Source: Hermatobates lingyangjiaoensis (taxonomy: Eukaryota; Arthropoda; Insecta; Hemiptera; Hermatobatidae). From it: DNA of 64,000 bases. Shown piece after piece: positions 1 through 12,172 of the stretch (position 1 is the first letter of the stretch; each line of letters starts with the position of its first letter). The position numbers and the translations under genes are program-made. The stretch is taken from contig JAPFBL010000116.1 in assembly GCA_026182355.1 (NCBI GenBank), positions 310,001 through 374,000 of the forward strand, given 5' to 3'. The notes below the pieces were generated by a model. That model was not told where the DNA came from. It searched no databases and saw only the letters and a program-made list of their open reading frames with translations.

Positions 1-659
1 TCTACCATAAGTTTCAAAAGATTTGAATACCATAGTACAAATGTTTCTTCTATACAAATATTTTCATAATCAAAGTTCTCCCAAATGCAAACAGAAAGAA
101 AAAAAAAACAATCGAGCAAATGGAAGCCATTAAAATTGATAATTACCTAATGATGTAGGCATGTTTGCTTAGTATTTTTATTAACTTTTGGCACCTTTTG
201 ATCTGATAAAGTTCTCTTTTTTCGCACTTTAGTGGAATGTATCAACAAAGAGATTTGTCAAAATAAAAAGGAGAGGTTAACTAATATCAATTGTTAGAAA
301 TAATTCAAATTAAAATCTTGTTCACCATAAATTATTGGATAGATTTTTATTTATTTATTTATTAAATCAAAATTTACATTTTGATTTTAACATGCCGATT
401 TGTTTTAATTTACTGCAGGTACTATACAGAAGTGACTAAGCAAATATTGCAGTATTTTTAAAGAAATGTTCTCAAATTAATTGCAATTATTTTCCCGCCT
501 GGGAGTCGGATGTGACAAGAGTTGATAATAATGTGAATGAAAGTTGTGTGATGCGCACACCAGATTACTCTAGATTAGACTTTAGCACACTCTCTTTGTA
601 GTCGTTTTTTTCCTTTTTTTCTCGATTATTTTTCTGCCTCTCTTTCTCTTCTATTCTGA
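1..659. other. AT-rich DNA without a recognised gene
   Basis: No open frame of note and no repeat that I can place. A patch of more ordinary base composition at about 484-620, with few homopolymer runs, stands out from the surrounding AT-rich sequence and could be conserved noncoding DNA. That is inference from composition only. Confidence 0.4.
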
Positions 660-852
660 CAGAGGTATACATACATTTTTGTACAAGTTGGCAGCACTCT
701 TTCATTTAAACATATATTGTTAAATAACACCCCCATATTTGGATTGTATCTGTTTTCTACATAATTTCTACAATTTTCGAAATTTCTTGGTCGTCACTTT
801 GTTAAAAATTATCCTCCTGATGATGAATGTGGTACACTCGGAACAAGTCGAC
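660..852. repeat. Dispersed repeat, probable Penelope-like terminal fragment
   Basis: About 120 bp (roughly 680-805) are clearly similar to 34650-34774, sharing the run TTTAAACATATATTGTTAAA and the order of blocks after it. Read on the minus strand the same block resembles the short coding-like stretch at 34802-34891, but here it has internal stops. On the plus strand the block is followed at 815-852 by CCTGATGATGAATGTGG and then CTCGGAAC, the CTGATGA / hairpin / GAA layout seen at other PLE-type ends in this window. The fragment is decayed. Assignment to Penelope-like elements rests on the motif and on the company its relatives keep. Confidence 0.5.
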
Positions 853-1571
853 TAACCCACTTAGAGACCTCCAACCATTGGTTCGTTTGTGAGCTTAGAG
901 TCAATCCCTTTTCTCTTTGATGACAGATAAACCAAAATTGTGTATCTTTTTTACCGTGTATCTATAGTTTACCCAGAAACAACATATATACTTTTTGAAT
1001 TCTTTCTTTGATGATACTATATATTTATAATATCATCCGACAATGATACATAAATAAATAGAAAAACAAACATTTGCAGTCTCCCATTTTAGGTTCCAAC
1101 CTGTTTTGATCGCTGTTCACCTTAGCTTTCCAGCCATTACACCAAAGGTTCCAACCACCATAAAGAGAGATAACAAAGCGCACTAAATTTTAAATACAAA
1201 GTTCAATCAAAGCGTAAGGAATTTTTCATATTTTGCGCACTCTGTGCACTCTAACGTCAATTTTACTCTGTTTACTACTCTGTATGGTGTGTCCATTTGA
1301 ACGAAAAAAATATGTTTAGTGGTATAAGTTATTCCAGAGGTAATTATTTTTTCAAGAACAAAACTTCGCCTAGCTGACAAACATGAATCTAACTTTTATG
1401 CCTCACACATAAAAACAACACTGCTATATAGTTAAAAATTTGAAAATTTGATGTGATGAGTGTACTAACAAAACAACAACAAAATTTTAATTATGGTGTA
1501 CAGAACGTACGAAATTTAAATAGTGCCCTTAATTTTTGATCACAACTCGTAATTGAATAATTAAGGTAGAG
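853..1571. other. AT-rich DNA without a recognised gene
   Basis: No feature can be supported here. There are only short A/T runs and a short repeated word, AGGTTCCAACC (about 1091 and 1147). Confidence 0.4.
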
Positions 1572-1833
1572 TGAGGTTGTTTTATTAAGTTCCTAATAAG
1601 CTGTCTCTTGATCCTGGGGGTGAGTGGCGTCCAGGCTAAGTGACCAGCCACAAAGGTCCTGCTTGTTCTTCATACGGTTGACAAGCTTTACTACTTTTAA
1701 TTTTCAGTATCTGAATATTTAAATATAGTTTCCTTTTTTCAGGTTCCTTAAAAGTTTTTAGTTAGACTTCTAGGCCACTCACCCTACATGTCCAACTAAC
1801 AGCTTATTAGGAACTTAATAAAAACAAACCTTA
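1572..1833. mobile_element. MITE-like element with terminal inverted repeats
   Basis: The two ends are inverted copies of each other over about 33 bp: the left end carries TTATTAAGTTCCTAATAAGC and the right end carries its reverse complement next to AACAAACCTTA. Outer bases are TGAGGTT on the left and, read inward, TAAGGTTTG on the right. The similarity continues more weakly inside the termini (GGGTGAGTGGC on the left, GCCACTCACCC on the right), so the subterminal parts are also inverted. At about 262 bp with no coding capacity this fits a non-autonomous DNA transposon. No clear target duplication is visible, and the superfamily is unknown. Confidence 0.65.
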
Positions 1834-4800
1834 CTAAATGATTATTACAAGAAGAAGATCTGTAGAAAATATGCTGTAAAGTGTCGATGAAGTAACATAA
1901 GTATTATTTAGGAAAGTTGAAATCCTTGTTAAGAAAGAGGTATTAGTTAACTTTGGGGTTATTAGCAATAGTGTATCTCACAAAGAAGGACTACTTTGAA
2001 ATTTGCAAATATATTATACTACTTTAAAAAATGTAAGTCAAATAAAACTGAACAATATAAGATTAAAAATATATAAAGAGACACAAACAACAAGTAAGTA
2101 CGCATAAACCCACCGATGCATACTGTACGGCCCAATTACAGGCGTACTGAGTCTTCCCTATTCTATCCCTTTTAATGACGGTTGTAGTAAATAGCCATAC
2201 TAACAAAATGTGCTTAGAAATTGAGTATCTATTACCATTTATTTATATCTTAGAATTTATATATACATAGTATATACAATGTTGGTAGGATTCCATAAAG
2301 GAATTGTTTATCACTTGAAATGCAAAAGTTTTGGATAGGAGTGTGGCAGAAGAAATAACGAGCGAATTCCTTTTCCCGGACAACTAGGAGCCTGACCGCA
2401 TTCCTCAGACAGGGAGCCATTTATTCGCTTGCTGCAAAATTCGCTCTTTATTTAGGATACTTTTGGCTCATATTAACAAAGAAAAATAGAAGTCGTCTTA
2501 TTTAAATTTATGAATATCATACATAATTTTCAAACTACTGAAGTATAATTTACAGTAAACAATGAATTTAATATGTGACTAAATTACGCGATGATGATTA
2601 TGAAACACTTGTGCTTTGCATGTACTGGTAGCAAAAATGTACATTTATACACGATTTATCATTCAAATTAATATTGCTAGAATTGTATGGATGGAAATAG
2701 CAAAATTAACGGTTAAGTGACATAGACCTACGATAATTCACAAGGAGGTTCAGTTTAGTCGAAGGCAATACGACACAAAATGAATCTCACTGAGTGCTGT
2801 CTAGTCGACAACAGTATCAAGTCTCTATAAACTGCAGGAGCTGTTTCCACAAGTATTGCATGTATGCTTCTGTGGTGTAGATGCTATGATTGAGAAAGAG
2901 TGGATGTAATATGAATCACTCCTGACGTCCAGATCACTAACTGGATTAGAAAGCTTTATGGAAATATGAAAAACGATACTTTTCAAGGAAAAGAGTAAGG
3001 CTCATTAGAAATAGACGAACTACAGTTTTAAATTTGAATGATCATTAAATGCGCTATCATAAGGAATTTTTTAATATAACATCCACTTATTCTACATTAA
3101 TTATAAATTTCAAGAATATCCAATGCTTACCATTCTTATTCCGAAACCCAAAAACACATTTTTAAAAATACTATGTACTATGTACTATGTAAAAATACAA
3201 AAATACTATGACTGGTAAAATATAACAAATGATGTCATATTCATCGTCATTAATACGTTAAAGTTACAGAATTTAGCCATAATAATAAGACAAACGTGTC
3301 TGGAGCAACATGAACAATGACCACATACCTCCAGCATTGAATGCTGTTAAAAATCTCCTTTTACAGACTTTTATCATGACTGATAAAACTGACACTGGTA
3401 CAAAACAAAATTGAAATACTTATACGGATTAGAGAATGTTGAAAAATGTGATAGAAATATTTATTAATAGTTTGGCTTATGTATTGGGTAATAGATACAG
3501 TGCTCTACATGGAATATTTGTTTCAGGGGTTCAATATTTGATCACAAACAATCATCTGATTTAGAAATGGGCTAATTTCAAGAAATCATTTCTCCTCTAT
3601 ACAATTTTCGATCAACAACTAATATTAATAAAACCACTAAAAATAAGTCATTTCATTTAGGTGCATAAATGAAACAAATTTTATTTTGGGTGCATGGACA
3701 TAAGGATATATAAGGGAGTATGGAGGAGGACGAATTGGAAATATTAAATTGGACTATTATTAAATAATAATTCTTTAGAAATATTTGTCTACTGCCAAGT
3801 TTTTTGAAACTTTAAAAAAAATAAGTCGAAAATCTTTTTACAGTCAACAAAATTGAAATATTTACACATGGTAATTCTTCTACACTCAAATAATTGATTC
3901 AATATTTTGTCTTTATTAACTGGAATGTTTAACGAATGGAGATTTGTTAATCAATGCAGTTCTACTGCAGTTAAGATGAATCTACTAATTATTTTTTAAT
4001 ATTATGATTCTTGATAGATTGTTAACTAGTAGTGGCTATCGAGTTCTTCAAATCTAATACACAGTGGTGTTATAAAAGTCAATTATATCAGTGTAAAACT
4101 AAAGTGTTAAGAGTTAAACGGTACCCTGTGACAAATGTTTCGAAACTTGTTGTAAGATGACAATAGTTGAAGAGGAGTACCTAACTTTATGGTAATACAT
4201 CGCAGACAAACATACCAGTACAATATGTCTACGCATCTTTATCATTTTTCTGCTAAATCAGAGTCAGATGTGATCTATTAATAACATATTGATCATTAGT
4301 ACGATAATAATAGGATCAAATTATGACCAAGACCCTAGTTTTTTAAGTAGATGATTAAATGTCTAGTGCTTAGTATTCATTATAGAAGATGCAAAGAAGT
4401 CAGGTATTTATTAAGGAACTCTACCCTAATGAAACAGATAAATGCACAATTTAGATCCTCAGATGTAAGATCAAACGACCAGCTATACCACTAATTTAAT
4501 AACTGAGTAATATTTCCTGCTCTTAAAATAGCTCTGAAATCAAAGCTAATAATGTGGGTGTTGATAAGAAGCAGTAATTTTCCCTTAATTATAGCTTGTA
4601 TTTGTAGCAGCATGTGTGAATAACACGATATGAATAACAATAGCATCATTATAAAGACTTGACATAAATAACTCTGCTTAGGGTATTAGTTGTATACACA
4701 GGCACATGACTGTTTATATACTGCTGACGGTGTGTTTGTTACGGGAATGGGAATTGGGAGGCCGCTTCAAAGCTATGCTTGGACATGGTGATATCTCTAA

Positions 4801-5899
4801 GCAAGCTCTACATGCCACTGCCTTTATCTGCCTCGTCGAATTAGTCTTAATTTAACCTACCTCTCTAACTCAAGATAAAGCAAGGGCTTATCACTGCGTG
4901 AATTCATGTTCATCACTCTGTATTTGACGTAAAATATAACTTATTACATATTCCATTGAAATTCTAATACAATTGATTGTTTTTCCATTATTATTTTGGT
5001 TTTTCATACTACACTGTATCCAATACAAAAATCTGTTGAAAAAATACTACAACATAATAAAATATAACTGATAAACTATTATAATATAGAATATAATCTA
5101 AACTAATAATTTCTAGTTTATATACTAAAAATGATATTAGTATACAATATAGTATGAACAAATGATAAATTATTACAATATTACAAAATGATAAAATAGG
5201 AACAACTATTATATTACTACAAATATGAAATTTGGGAACTCTGATTTATTTAGAGATGAACAGAGTGGAAAACAAATTGAACATCTAACATAAAAATACT
5301 CATCACAGAAAATTAATCCCCTCTTGCAAATTATATTAACTACGGTGGCAATAACAATACTAATGTAAATATCTGAAGTAACTTATTTTCCTCTTTGTAT
5401 AGCTGTTTTTTTTTTAATTTTGAATGATTTCACCAACTGCAACAGTAAATATGCTTGATGTTATAATCTTTTTTTGTAATTTTCCATTTGGTATTTAACA
5501 TTCAAACTCACACATAATCCATAGCAGCTTATACCAGCCCAGTTACTATTATGCAGGTAGCAAACCAAATACTACCCTGATAGAGGATAACCACCCCGCA
5601 TTAATCACCCCTTGAAGGGGGTTTTGACTGACTTAGCCTTCAACCCACAATCAGCTCAGCCTTAAATCCCCTTTCTAATTCCTATATATATAATAATAAA
5701 ATATATCGGTACTCGGTAAATTTTCCTCGTCAAGTTAAACTCAGAAAATGTTGATGTTTCGGTTTTTGTTTTAAATATTTTCACATCCATGTGAAATAAG
5801 TTGGGAATTATTATACATTCATGCATTTTGTCATTACCACAGAGGTTAGTATCATTAGTATTAAATTCATAGTAATCCGTCTTACCATCGTATCCAGCT
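1834..5899. other. Four kilobases without a recognised gene
   Basis: AT-rich sequence with no supported coding region. Two patches differ in composition from the surroundings: about 2335-2460, with few homopolymers and TTTTCCCGGACAACTAGG, and about 4715-4900. Around 3175-3200 is a short tandem of ACTATGT. A short GC hairpin word, CACCCCTTGAAGGGGGT, lies near 5607. None of this identifies a gene. Confidence 0.4.
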
Positions 5900-5904
5900 G
5901 CTGA

Positions 5905-5942
5905 AGTTCTTAGACCGGTTTCGGGCGTCACACATCTTCGCA
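5905..5942 (-). repeat. Penelope-type terminal motif, minus strand
   Basis: Read on the minus strand this is CGAAGATG, a short hairpin-capable stretch, then CCCGAAACCGGTC. The same arrangement and the same CCCGAAACCGGTCGAG-like core occur in the palindrome at 46228-46405, and both are followed by a related TAAGACGGA / TATGACGGA word. It is therefore a member of a dispersed family. The layout resembles the conserved core of hammerhead ribozymes found at PLE ends, though CTGAnGA is replaced by GCGAAGA here, so catalysis is doubtful. Confidence 0.5.
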
Positions 5943-6179
5943 TATACATACGAATAATTACATGTCAGGATTCTATTAAATTTTTTTGTGTGTAAAATTT
6001 CATGTCAAATTTACAAAAAAATATATACAGCTTACATCTTTGAAGGATTTCAATTAAATACTTCATTGAAAAAAAAATTGGCACTTTGACATTTTTTGGA
6101 GTTTGCAGATCAAAACAATATTGGAAGTACAAAATCTTCTAGTTATTTTTATTTTGTTTTATATACATATATACATATA

Positions 6180-6888
6180 CCCCCAACATCTTCTTGACAA
6201 GCGTATCATCCCGGCTGGAATCATTCATACACCTAGAAATAATTGCATTTCCGATAATAATAGCCCCTTCCTCACCACCACATACTTTCCCACAATTAAT
6301 AAGTTACGCTTAGTCATCAAGGAACTCTTCCCTCTCCTGTCATCCTCTCCGACCACTTCCAATATTTTCACCAAATCACCCCGGATTTCCTTTAGACGAC
6401 CCCCCACTCTGGGCAATATCTTCTCCCATAGAAGTATTAAACGCTCCAGGCCTGCACCTGACACTTTTGGCACAAAGCAATGTGGCAGAAGGAAATGCCT
6501 CACCTGTCCCATCATCAATCCTGACAGCCATTTCATTTCGACAGTGAACAACCATTCATACCCTCTCTCCTTTGCTAGTTCTTGCACTTCCAGCAATTGT
6601 GTTTATCGTCTGGACTGCACACAATGTGACTCATTCTACGTGGGCCTGACTTCCACGTCACTTAGCCTCCGTATGAATGGTCACAGGTCATCCGTTGGTC
6701 AACGGAAGCAGCTGCCTGTTGCCACCCACGCCAATCTCCATAACCTTCCCTTCAACGATTGCTTCAGGGTTAAAATATTAAGAAAACTCTCAAATGATGA
6801 CACCCAGACCACTCTAAGGGCTTCTGAGGAAGCCTTCATTTGGTTATTGGGTGCAAGAAATTCCCCTGGTCTAAATTTAATCAGATGA
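6180..6888 (+). pseudogene. Penelope-like element, 5'-truncated RT tail plus GIY-YIG endonuclease
   Basis: The open frame encodes the C-terminal part of a Penelope-like retroelement protein, which primes reverse transcription at a nick made by its own GIY-YIG nuclease. The first part, about 6230-6440, carries the post-RT linker, including FRRPPTLGNIF, equivalent to the YRRPxNLRDxL region of PLE reverse transcriptases. Then come the Cys motif CGRRKCLTC, the nuclease core CVYRLDCTQCDSFYVG (6599-6646), the conserved Arg in SLRMNGHRSS, and the Glu in ASEEAFIW near the C terminus. The frame stays open upstream to an ATG at 6103, but those codons translate a TA-rich tract and are not native: the RT palm and fingers are missing, so the copy is 5'-truncated, as is usual for PLEs. 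The nuclease half looks intact. It is followed by the element's 3' region. Confidence 0.85.
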
Positions 6889-7262
6889 TTTTTTATTTTA
6901 TTTTTATCTTTATTTATTTATTCATTTATTTATTTATTTATATTTTTTTTCTCATTTAATTTTAGTTAGTTTTATGTTTTTTTCCTTTCCTTTCTCTTTT
7001 TTACTTTTCTCCTCCCTTTTACTTAAATATCACTTTTATAATTTTTTTAACTCACAGCCTACACTGGTTCACGTTGGTAAGATGGCTGCACTGCGTGTCA
7101 TTGTATCGCGCCAGTTTACATCGGCCAGTGGACGCATTTACGTCTCCGTTCCTTCATTCTTTCTCCTTTTATTTTATTTTCTTTCTTTCTACTCTCCTGA
7201 AGACGGCAAGACGCCGAAATTATCGAGATTCGTGAGTGTTCGTCCTTTTTCTTGTGTTCTCT
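6889..7262 (+). mobile_element. 3' untranslated and terminal region of the 6.2-kb Penelope-like copy
   Basis: A T-rich tract with TTTA-type repeats directly follows the stop codon. Further on, at 7194-7227, is CTCCTGAAGACGGCAAGACG followed by CCGAAATTATCGAG: a CTGAAGA box, a hairpin-capable CGGC/GCCG segment, and a CGAAA box. Related ends occur at 35048 and 54514, where the T-rich lead and trailing GTAAGTGT-like word are shared. The order (T-rich leader, CTGAnGA, hairpin, CGAAA) resembles a minimal hammerhead ribozyme, which PLE terminal repeats are known to carry. Folding has not been tested. Confidence 0.6.
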
Positions 7263-7282
7263 AGCTGTAACTTTAATCATAT

Positions 7283-7302
7283 ATACATATATATATATAT
7301 AT
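7283..7302. repeat. (TA)n microsatellite
   Basis: A short alternating TA tract just beyond the 3' end of the Penelope-like copy. PLE copies and the LTR element in this window repeatedly border such tracts. Confidence 0.8.
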
Positions 7303-7394
7303 ACTTATTCTTGCGTACCATATTCTTTGTGACAAGGCGAGCATGTGGCAACCTTGTTATTCAACAATGTTTCCACCAGTGCTCATCGTTTCTC

Positions 7395-7482
7395 TCTGTT
7401 TTCTATCCTGACTAAGGTTTAAACCAAAAATTTGAGACTGTAAATGTGTATTTCTTATTGAACTTTGAATATATATATATAA
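7395..7482 (+). repeat. Penelope-type terminal motif, plus strand
   Basis: TTCTATCCTGACTAAGG, then TTTAAACC, then AAAAATTTGAGACTGTAAAT. The tail AAAATTTGAG(T/A)CTGTAA is shared with 35063-35085 and, with changes, with 54537-54552. That makes this another end of the same family. The CTGAnGA box is altered here (CTGACTA), so it is probably a decayed copy. Confidence 0.5.
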
Positions 7483-7530
7483 ACTATTTTTACAAAGAAA
7501 ATACACAAATGTATCAGAAATTACTGTTAT

Positions 7531-7782
7531 ATTTCGACGGCCTCGTCGTCAGGTAGACAGGAGTGAATCACTCCGAAGATTGGCAACGTCTGGCTGGTGG
7601 CCTTGAAGAGGCAATCAAACAGTGTAGCCAACTTACAAAGGGAGGGTAGACAAGGACAAATAATGAAATAAACAATAAGCCAATGAAAACATTTAAATAA
7701 AAATTATTAACACATTATAAAAAGTCCAACAAAAAATAAGTAAGAAAACAAATTAAGAGACTAAAAAAAATCAAAGGAATAA
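7531..7782 (-). mobile_element. 3' region of the minus-strand Penelope-like copy with terminal motif
   Basis: Downstream (leftward) of the stop codon at 7783 lies an AT-rich 3' region that ends at 7531-7553. Read on the minus strand the end is CCTGACGACGAGGCCGTCG followed by AAATATAAC. It has a CTGACGA box, a GACG/CGTC hairpin and GAAA, the hammerhead-like layout also found at 7197 and 35050. The position after a PLE stop codon supports the view that these motifs are PLE termini. Confidence 0.6.
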
Positions 7783-8030
7783 TCAACGATTGAGGTTAAA
7801 ACCAGGAGCAAATCTACCTTTTAGACTGATAAGTGCTTCTTCTGAAGCCCTCAGAGTAACATTACAATTAGTTTCAGCTATCTGACTCAGAACCTCTACA
7901 CGGAAACAGTCAGTAGAACTTAGTCCGTGAGAGCTGGCATGAGTAGCAACGGGAAGGTCAATGCGTTTGCCGACGGATAACCTGTGATTATTCATATGCA
8001 GGATTAAAATGGAGCTCCTGTCATGTGTAT
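7783..8030 (-). pseudogene. Penelope-like GIY-YIG fragment, minus strand
   Basis: The reading frame on the minus strand aligns over its whole length with the end of the 6.2-kb copy: LHMNNHRLSVGKRIDLPVAT here against LRMNGHRSSVGQRKQLPVAT there, then CFRVEVL against CFRVKIL, then LRASEEALISL against LRASEEAFIWL, and APGFNLNR against SPGLNLIR. It therefore keeps the nuclease Arg and Glu regions but lacks the upstream YVG half, the Cys motif and all of the RT. It belongs to the same or a sister subfamily as the 6.2-kb copy, but the two lie tail to tail and differ too much to be a simple duplication. It is a dead 5'-truncated copy. Confidence 0.85.
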
Positions 8031-11000
8031 GAGAAATGCTGATGCACCACGCTTATATAATTGAACAAGACTAATAACTGAGGAGGTTTACAATAAAGTC
8101 ATTGCTTATAAAGTTATCACATCACGGTTTCAAGGGTAAATAGTAATAATACCATTATTGAAAATTGTTTTAACTGAAAACAACATATCTTTTTCAAGGA
8201 TTCAATTTCTAATTCAGTTAATATTTGCGATGATCACTCATAAGTCTCAAGGAGAGACCCTATAGAAAATTTTAGTTCATTCAGGTAACGCAGTATTTCA
8301 ACATGGCCAATTACATGTTGCTCTGAGGAGGGCCATTTAGAGTTTATCTGCATTTACGTGAAGATGATTGCATTAAAAAGGAAGGGATGGATGACCCAAC
8401 AAATCACGGGTCATCATCACGCGTTTTACATTTCACCATATCATTCGTGCGTAAATTCTTTTTATATAAATTTTTAGATATTTTCTCATTTATAAAGTAA
8501 ATTTTAAGCAGGGACACACCAAATGAATACTACACGATATAATAACTTGTCGAAATGTTATTGAAGATGTTTGCTTGCTTCATTGGCAAAGTATGCCCGT
8601 ACACAGTGAGTATGGACCTTTAGAGTATTTTAAAAAAGCCCCAAGAACCCAATTTGTGATATTAGCGCTTTTTAAATTATATAAAACCTATTTTTTTCAT
8701 TTACTTATACAATTCGTGTGGTTTATTTATTTGCGGGAAGATAAATGATTCGTGGAGCGATGACTTGGTGACATGGAGGAATTGAATGTTGATGCTCACA
8801 CTATTGGTCTATGTTTTACAAAGGCCCTTGTCACCCAGTTGAGCGGAGGAACAGGTATCATTCTGTTATATACACGAAAATTCCCAGCTCTTTCGCAGCT
8901 AAAAATTAACGGCCAAAGGTTTGAGCTATACTTTGTGGAGAACTTTCAATTCCTCCCTACAATTTCTTGCTCTGGTGTTGTGTGTTATTGATTATATGAT
9001 TGATTTTAACTGTCGCTTTTGCATTGTCTGCTCTATATAATCCTATATGCCAAGAACCTTCGTTGTCAATACAATAAGTATAAAGGTAGCACAAACACAC
9101 TTATAGTAAGTGTTTTTACACAAAAATTGAGCTTGTTTGCGTAGAGGCTTCTTTGAAATAAAAATTATCATAAGAATGTTACTCAATATGATTATAAATT
9201 GGCCAACATTGTAGCCATATAACTACAAGCTGTATGCAACCTGTGATTGTGCTGTAAGAGAACACCTCCGAGGAAGATAATGAATTAGGATTCAATATTT
9301 TTATGTTTTAATAGGAGATAATATTTGATAAACGATTAGATTCATCAGACACAATTTATTTTGTGGAACAATATACAAGAGTGAATTTGGAGAAAAGATA
9401 TTTTTCATTCTTAAACCGTGATTGTAGATATTTAAGCTTCTTTATGTATATTGAATATATTAAAAGTAGTTGTCATCTATAAATGGTGTCAGACAGAAAA
9501 GAACAGTAGAACTCATTCATACGACTCCGGGCAGTGTGACGAATACTTCGTTTTTCCTTTCGTTATGGTTTAAGAAATTACTTTATCAGAGAGTGTCATA
9601 TTTGTTGAACTTCTGCACAGTTTTTTTTTCAGTGTGTCTACCTATCATTGCATATTTGTGTCTTGTTAAATTAAGTATAACTGAAAAAAATATTAGTTTC
9701 GATATCAATTTGGTTGTAATAAAATAACAGTTTTGTAAATTTTATGGTATTCTTCATTAAATATTCTTTCTGAATAAGAGATCTAGAAGTTTAAAACTTA
9801 TTCCCTTTTATAAAGAATTTATTAGTTTTGTGGTATCTTGTTTTAATTTTCTAATTACGAGTATTTAAAACTATACAGATTACTGAAGAACTATTCATTT
9901 ATATTAAATAAGAAAATTTATGTCAAACATTTTGTTTCGACAAAATCAAAAAAATTAACATTTAAAAATATTAAATAATGATTTTTGGAAAATTGACTTT
10001 ATTAGTCACTATTCTACCCTCCCCTCCTTGTCTTATAAGACGTCTCATACTTTATACTTGAGAGAGAGTCAGGGGATCTTACATCTCAGACCAAAACCTC
10101 TAAGCGATGAATCTAGAAAGTTTTCATGTTTTCGCCTAACGTTCCCTCTAGTCGTGTTATCATTGCCTTCCAGTTGGATGAACTACGCTTGTCGAGTTGG
10201 GTATCAGGCAAATAAAACAGGGATTATCTTGAGTAAACCTATTCCAAACAAAAACTCATTGAAACGGGACAGCAGAGCATAGAGATATGATAACTTTGCA
10301 AAACTCACAAATAACATGTTTGTTGCTTAAACAAAAAAATGCCCTTTTAGTTTTCATCGTAAAACAATATTCCATTCAATTTTTTTTCTCTTCATTTTTA
10401 AAGTGTCTGATAATCAAACCATAAGAGGTATACCATTTAATGGAAAAGTAGTTCAACAAAAAGATTGTTGTTGCTGTCTGGAATAAGACACCTGAATGCT
10501 TAAAACACTCCCCTACTACTGACAGTCTTGACCATTACATCTTTCAGGGCACTCGCTTCTGGCGTACAGCCGAATTCCACTTTTGGTAGGCTTCACAAAA
10601 ACCGATACTTCAAAGTTCTTGGTTTCCTAATTTATTTTAATTAGCACATTTAAAAAGTTCAGACCATTTTTGTTATACATCTCATGTGTAAATTTCAATA
10701 CTGATTTAATTCGGAATGCCAACTTAATATCTTCTATATAATACTAATTCTAAAAAAGTAGTGTTGATAGTCAAATAATAAAAGTTGGTACTCGTATATG
10801 TACAAATACAGTTCTTTCAAATGTAAATCTTGTTTATTATACGGTGTTAATTTTAGTCACTTTGCATTTTAAATTAAGTCTGTTGTTTTCATCGCTTAAA
10901 TTTATAGTTTAACATCATCAATGTTGTTCTACAGACCAGAATTATAACTTGCTTGTTACTTTGCATCCATTCTCTTTAAGTGTGCTACATTGCCATTTTG

Positions 11001-12130
11001 ATGGTAATCCAAAATAGTCAAAGTTTTGTTTACTAGAAAACGCCACTCCAAACTGAAATCACGAAAGTGGTTAGTACAGTGTGTCATGAAAACTTCTTCT
11101 ATTTATTCAGTAGTATGTGTATGTCTGGTGTGTGTGGATGTGTTAATTTATATTTTAGCCCTTAATAACTATATCAACGTGTCGTGTTCCCAAAAGCGAT
11201 GAATTGTAGTCACGAAATTGCATATTACTTTCTCTCTGTACTAAGATGGTATAGACTTTTTATTAATTCTATCAATTTTATCGTTTTTATCAATTTTATA
11301 AAGTTCAATTTATCTAAAATGAATTCATTTTCTTGCTAATAAGTGTGAAACTTTCCACATTATTTTTAATAAAATAGCTTAACGATTCTTTTTGCTAACC
11401 ATATAATATGTATAGTGTTCTACTGGACTAGAAATTGTCTTTCCGTGTTAAAAGGTTAGAAAGCTGTTATGAAATAGAATGAAGTAACTTTTAAGGGTTT
11501 TAATCTAGTTTATACAGATATTAAACTAAGAGAATTAATTCATGGAAATTGTATAGCGAGTCTCTAGAAAAATATGTTTTATTGAAACAACACGTTTAAA
11601 GATGTCGTGTTTTTGTTTTGGCAAATCTGTTGTAGTGGAAAATGACAAGCACTGTGCTAAAGAAGTGAATGGTCTCGCCATTTAACGGATTGAGTTTGAG
11701 AAAGGAAGGCACGCGTGTAAGGACGAACAACCGATCTATGTTCCGCATCTATGTTATATAGAAACATTATCTGCTCTTCTTTACTCGCATATAAACAGTT
11801 ATACATTTATTTACATTGTGAAGGAAATAAATATGTTTCCGTTGCTCCCCCAGACGGCAAAAGTCATGGAGTAAAAGTTGTAATTCATTTTTGTTCTGTG
11901 ATTAATTGTATGAAACGATAAAAAAAAATATATTTTCTTCTTCTTCTTCTTCACTGGCATTTGCCCCTTCTTATCTCAAACTTAAACTGTGAAGTTGAAA
12001 TGTCAGCGTTTAACTTCTTCAGCGTAGTCCCTGTCACGTTTCTACGAGAGTGAGTATGTTGTTTCCACATTATTATTATTTAGATTTCTCTATTGCACAG
12101 GTTATATTGTGTTTTTTACTTCTATTTTAC
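8031..12130. other. Four kilobases without a recognised gene
   Basis: Short open frames at 8773-8991 and 10028-10282 show no domain and I do not accept them as genes. The stretch 11590-11900 is less AT-biased, with few homopolymers (for example GGCACGCGTGTAAGGACG), and may be conserved noncoding DNA. A TTC microsatellite run sits at about 11935-11955. Confidence 0.4.
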
Positions 12131-12172
12131 ATTTACTTAAAGAAGAACAGTACGTGTCCGAAACGTTGTGTC
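12131..12172 (+). repeat. Penelope-type terminal motif, plus strand (weak)
   Basis: ACTTAAAGAAGAACAGTACG followed by TGTCCGAAACGTTGTG. The CCGAAACG core and hairpin-like centre match the other PLE-type ends, but the CTGAnGA box is lost (TTAAAGA). No coding fragment lies beside it. It may be an isolated old end. Confidence 0.4.

Noticed and set aside
6103..6180. Extending the Penelope-like ORF to the ATG at 6103
   Set aside because: The extra codons translate a TA-rich tract and do not match PLE sequence; the copy is 5'-truncated.
6225..6596. Antisense frame of 123 codons opposite the Penelope-like ORF
   Set aside because: The plus-strand frame has recognisable RT-linker and GIY-YIG motifs; the antisense frame has none.
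8773..8991. 72-codon ORF as a host exon
   Set aside because: It begins with ATG, but there is no recognisable domain, no homologous copy, and length is within chance for the region.
10028..10282. 84-codon ORF as a gene
   Set aside because: No ATG at its start, no domain, low-information context.
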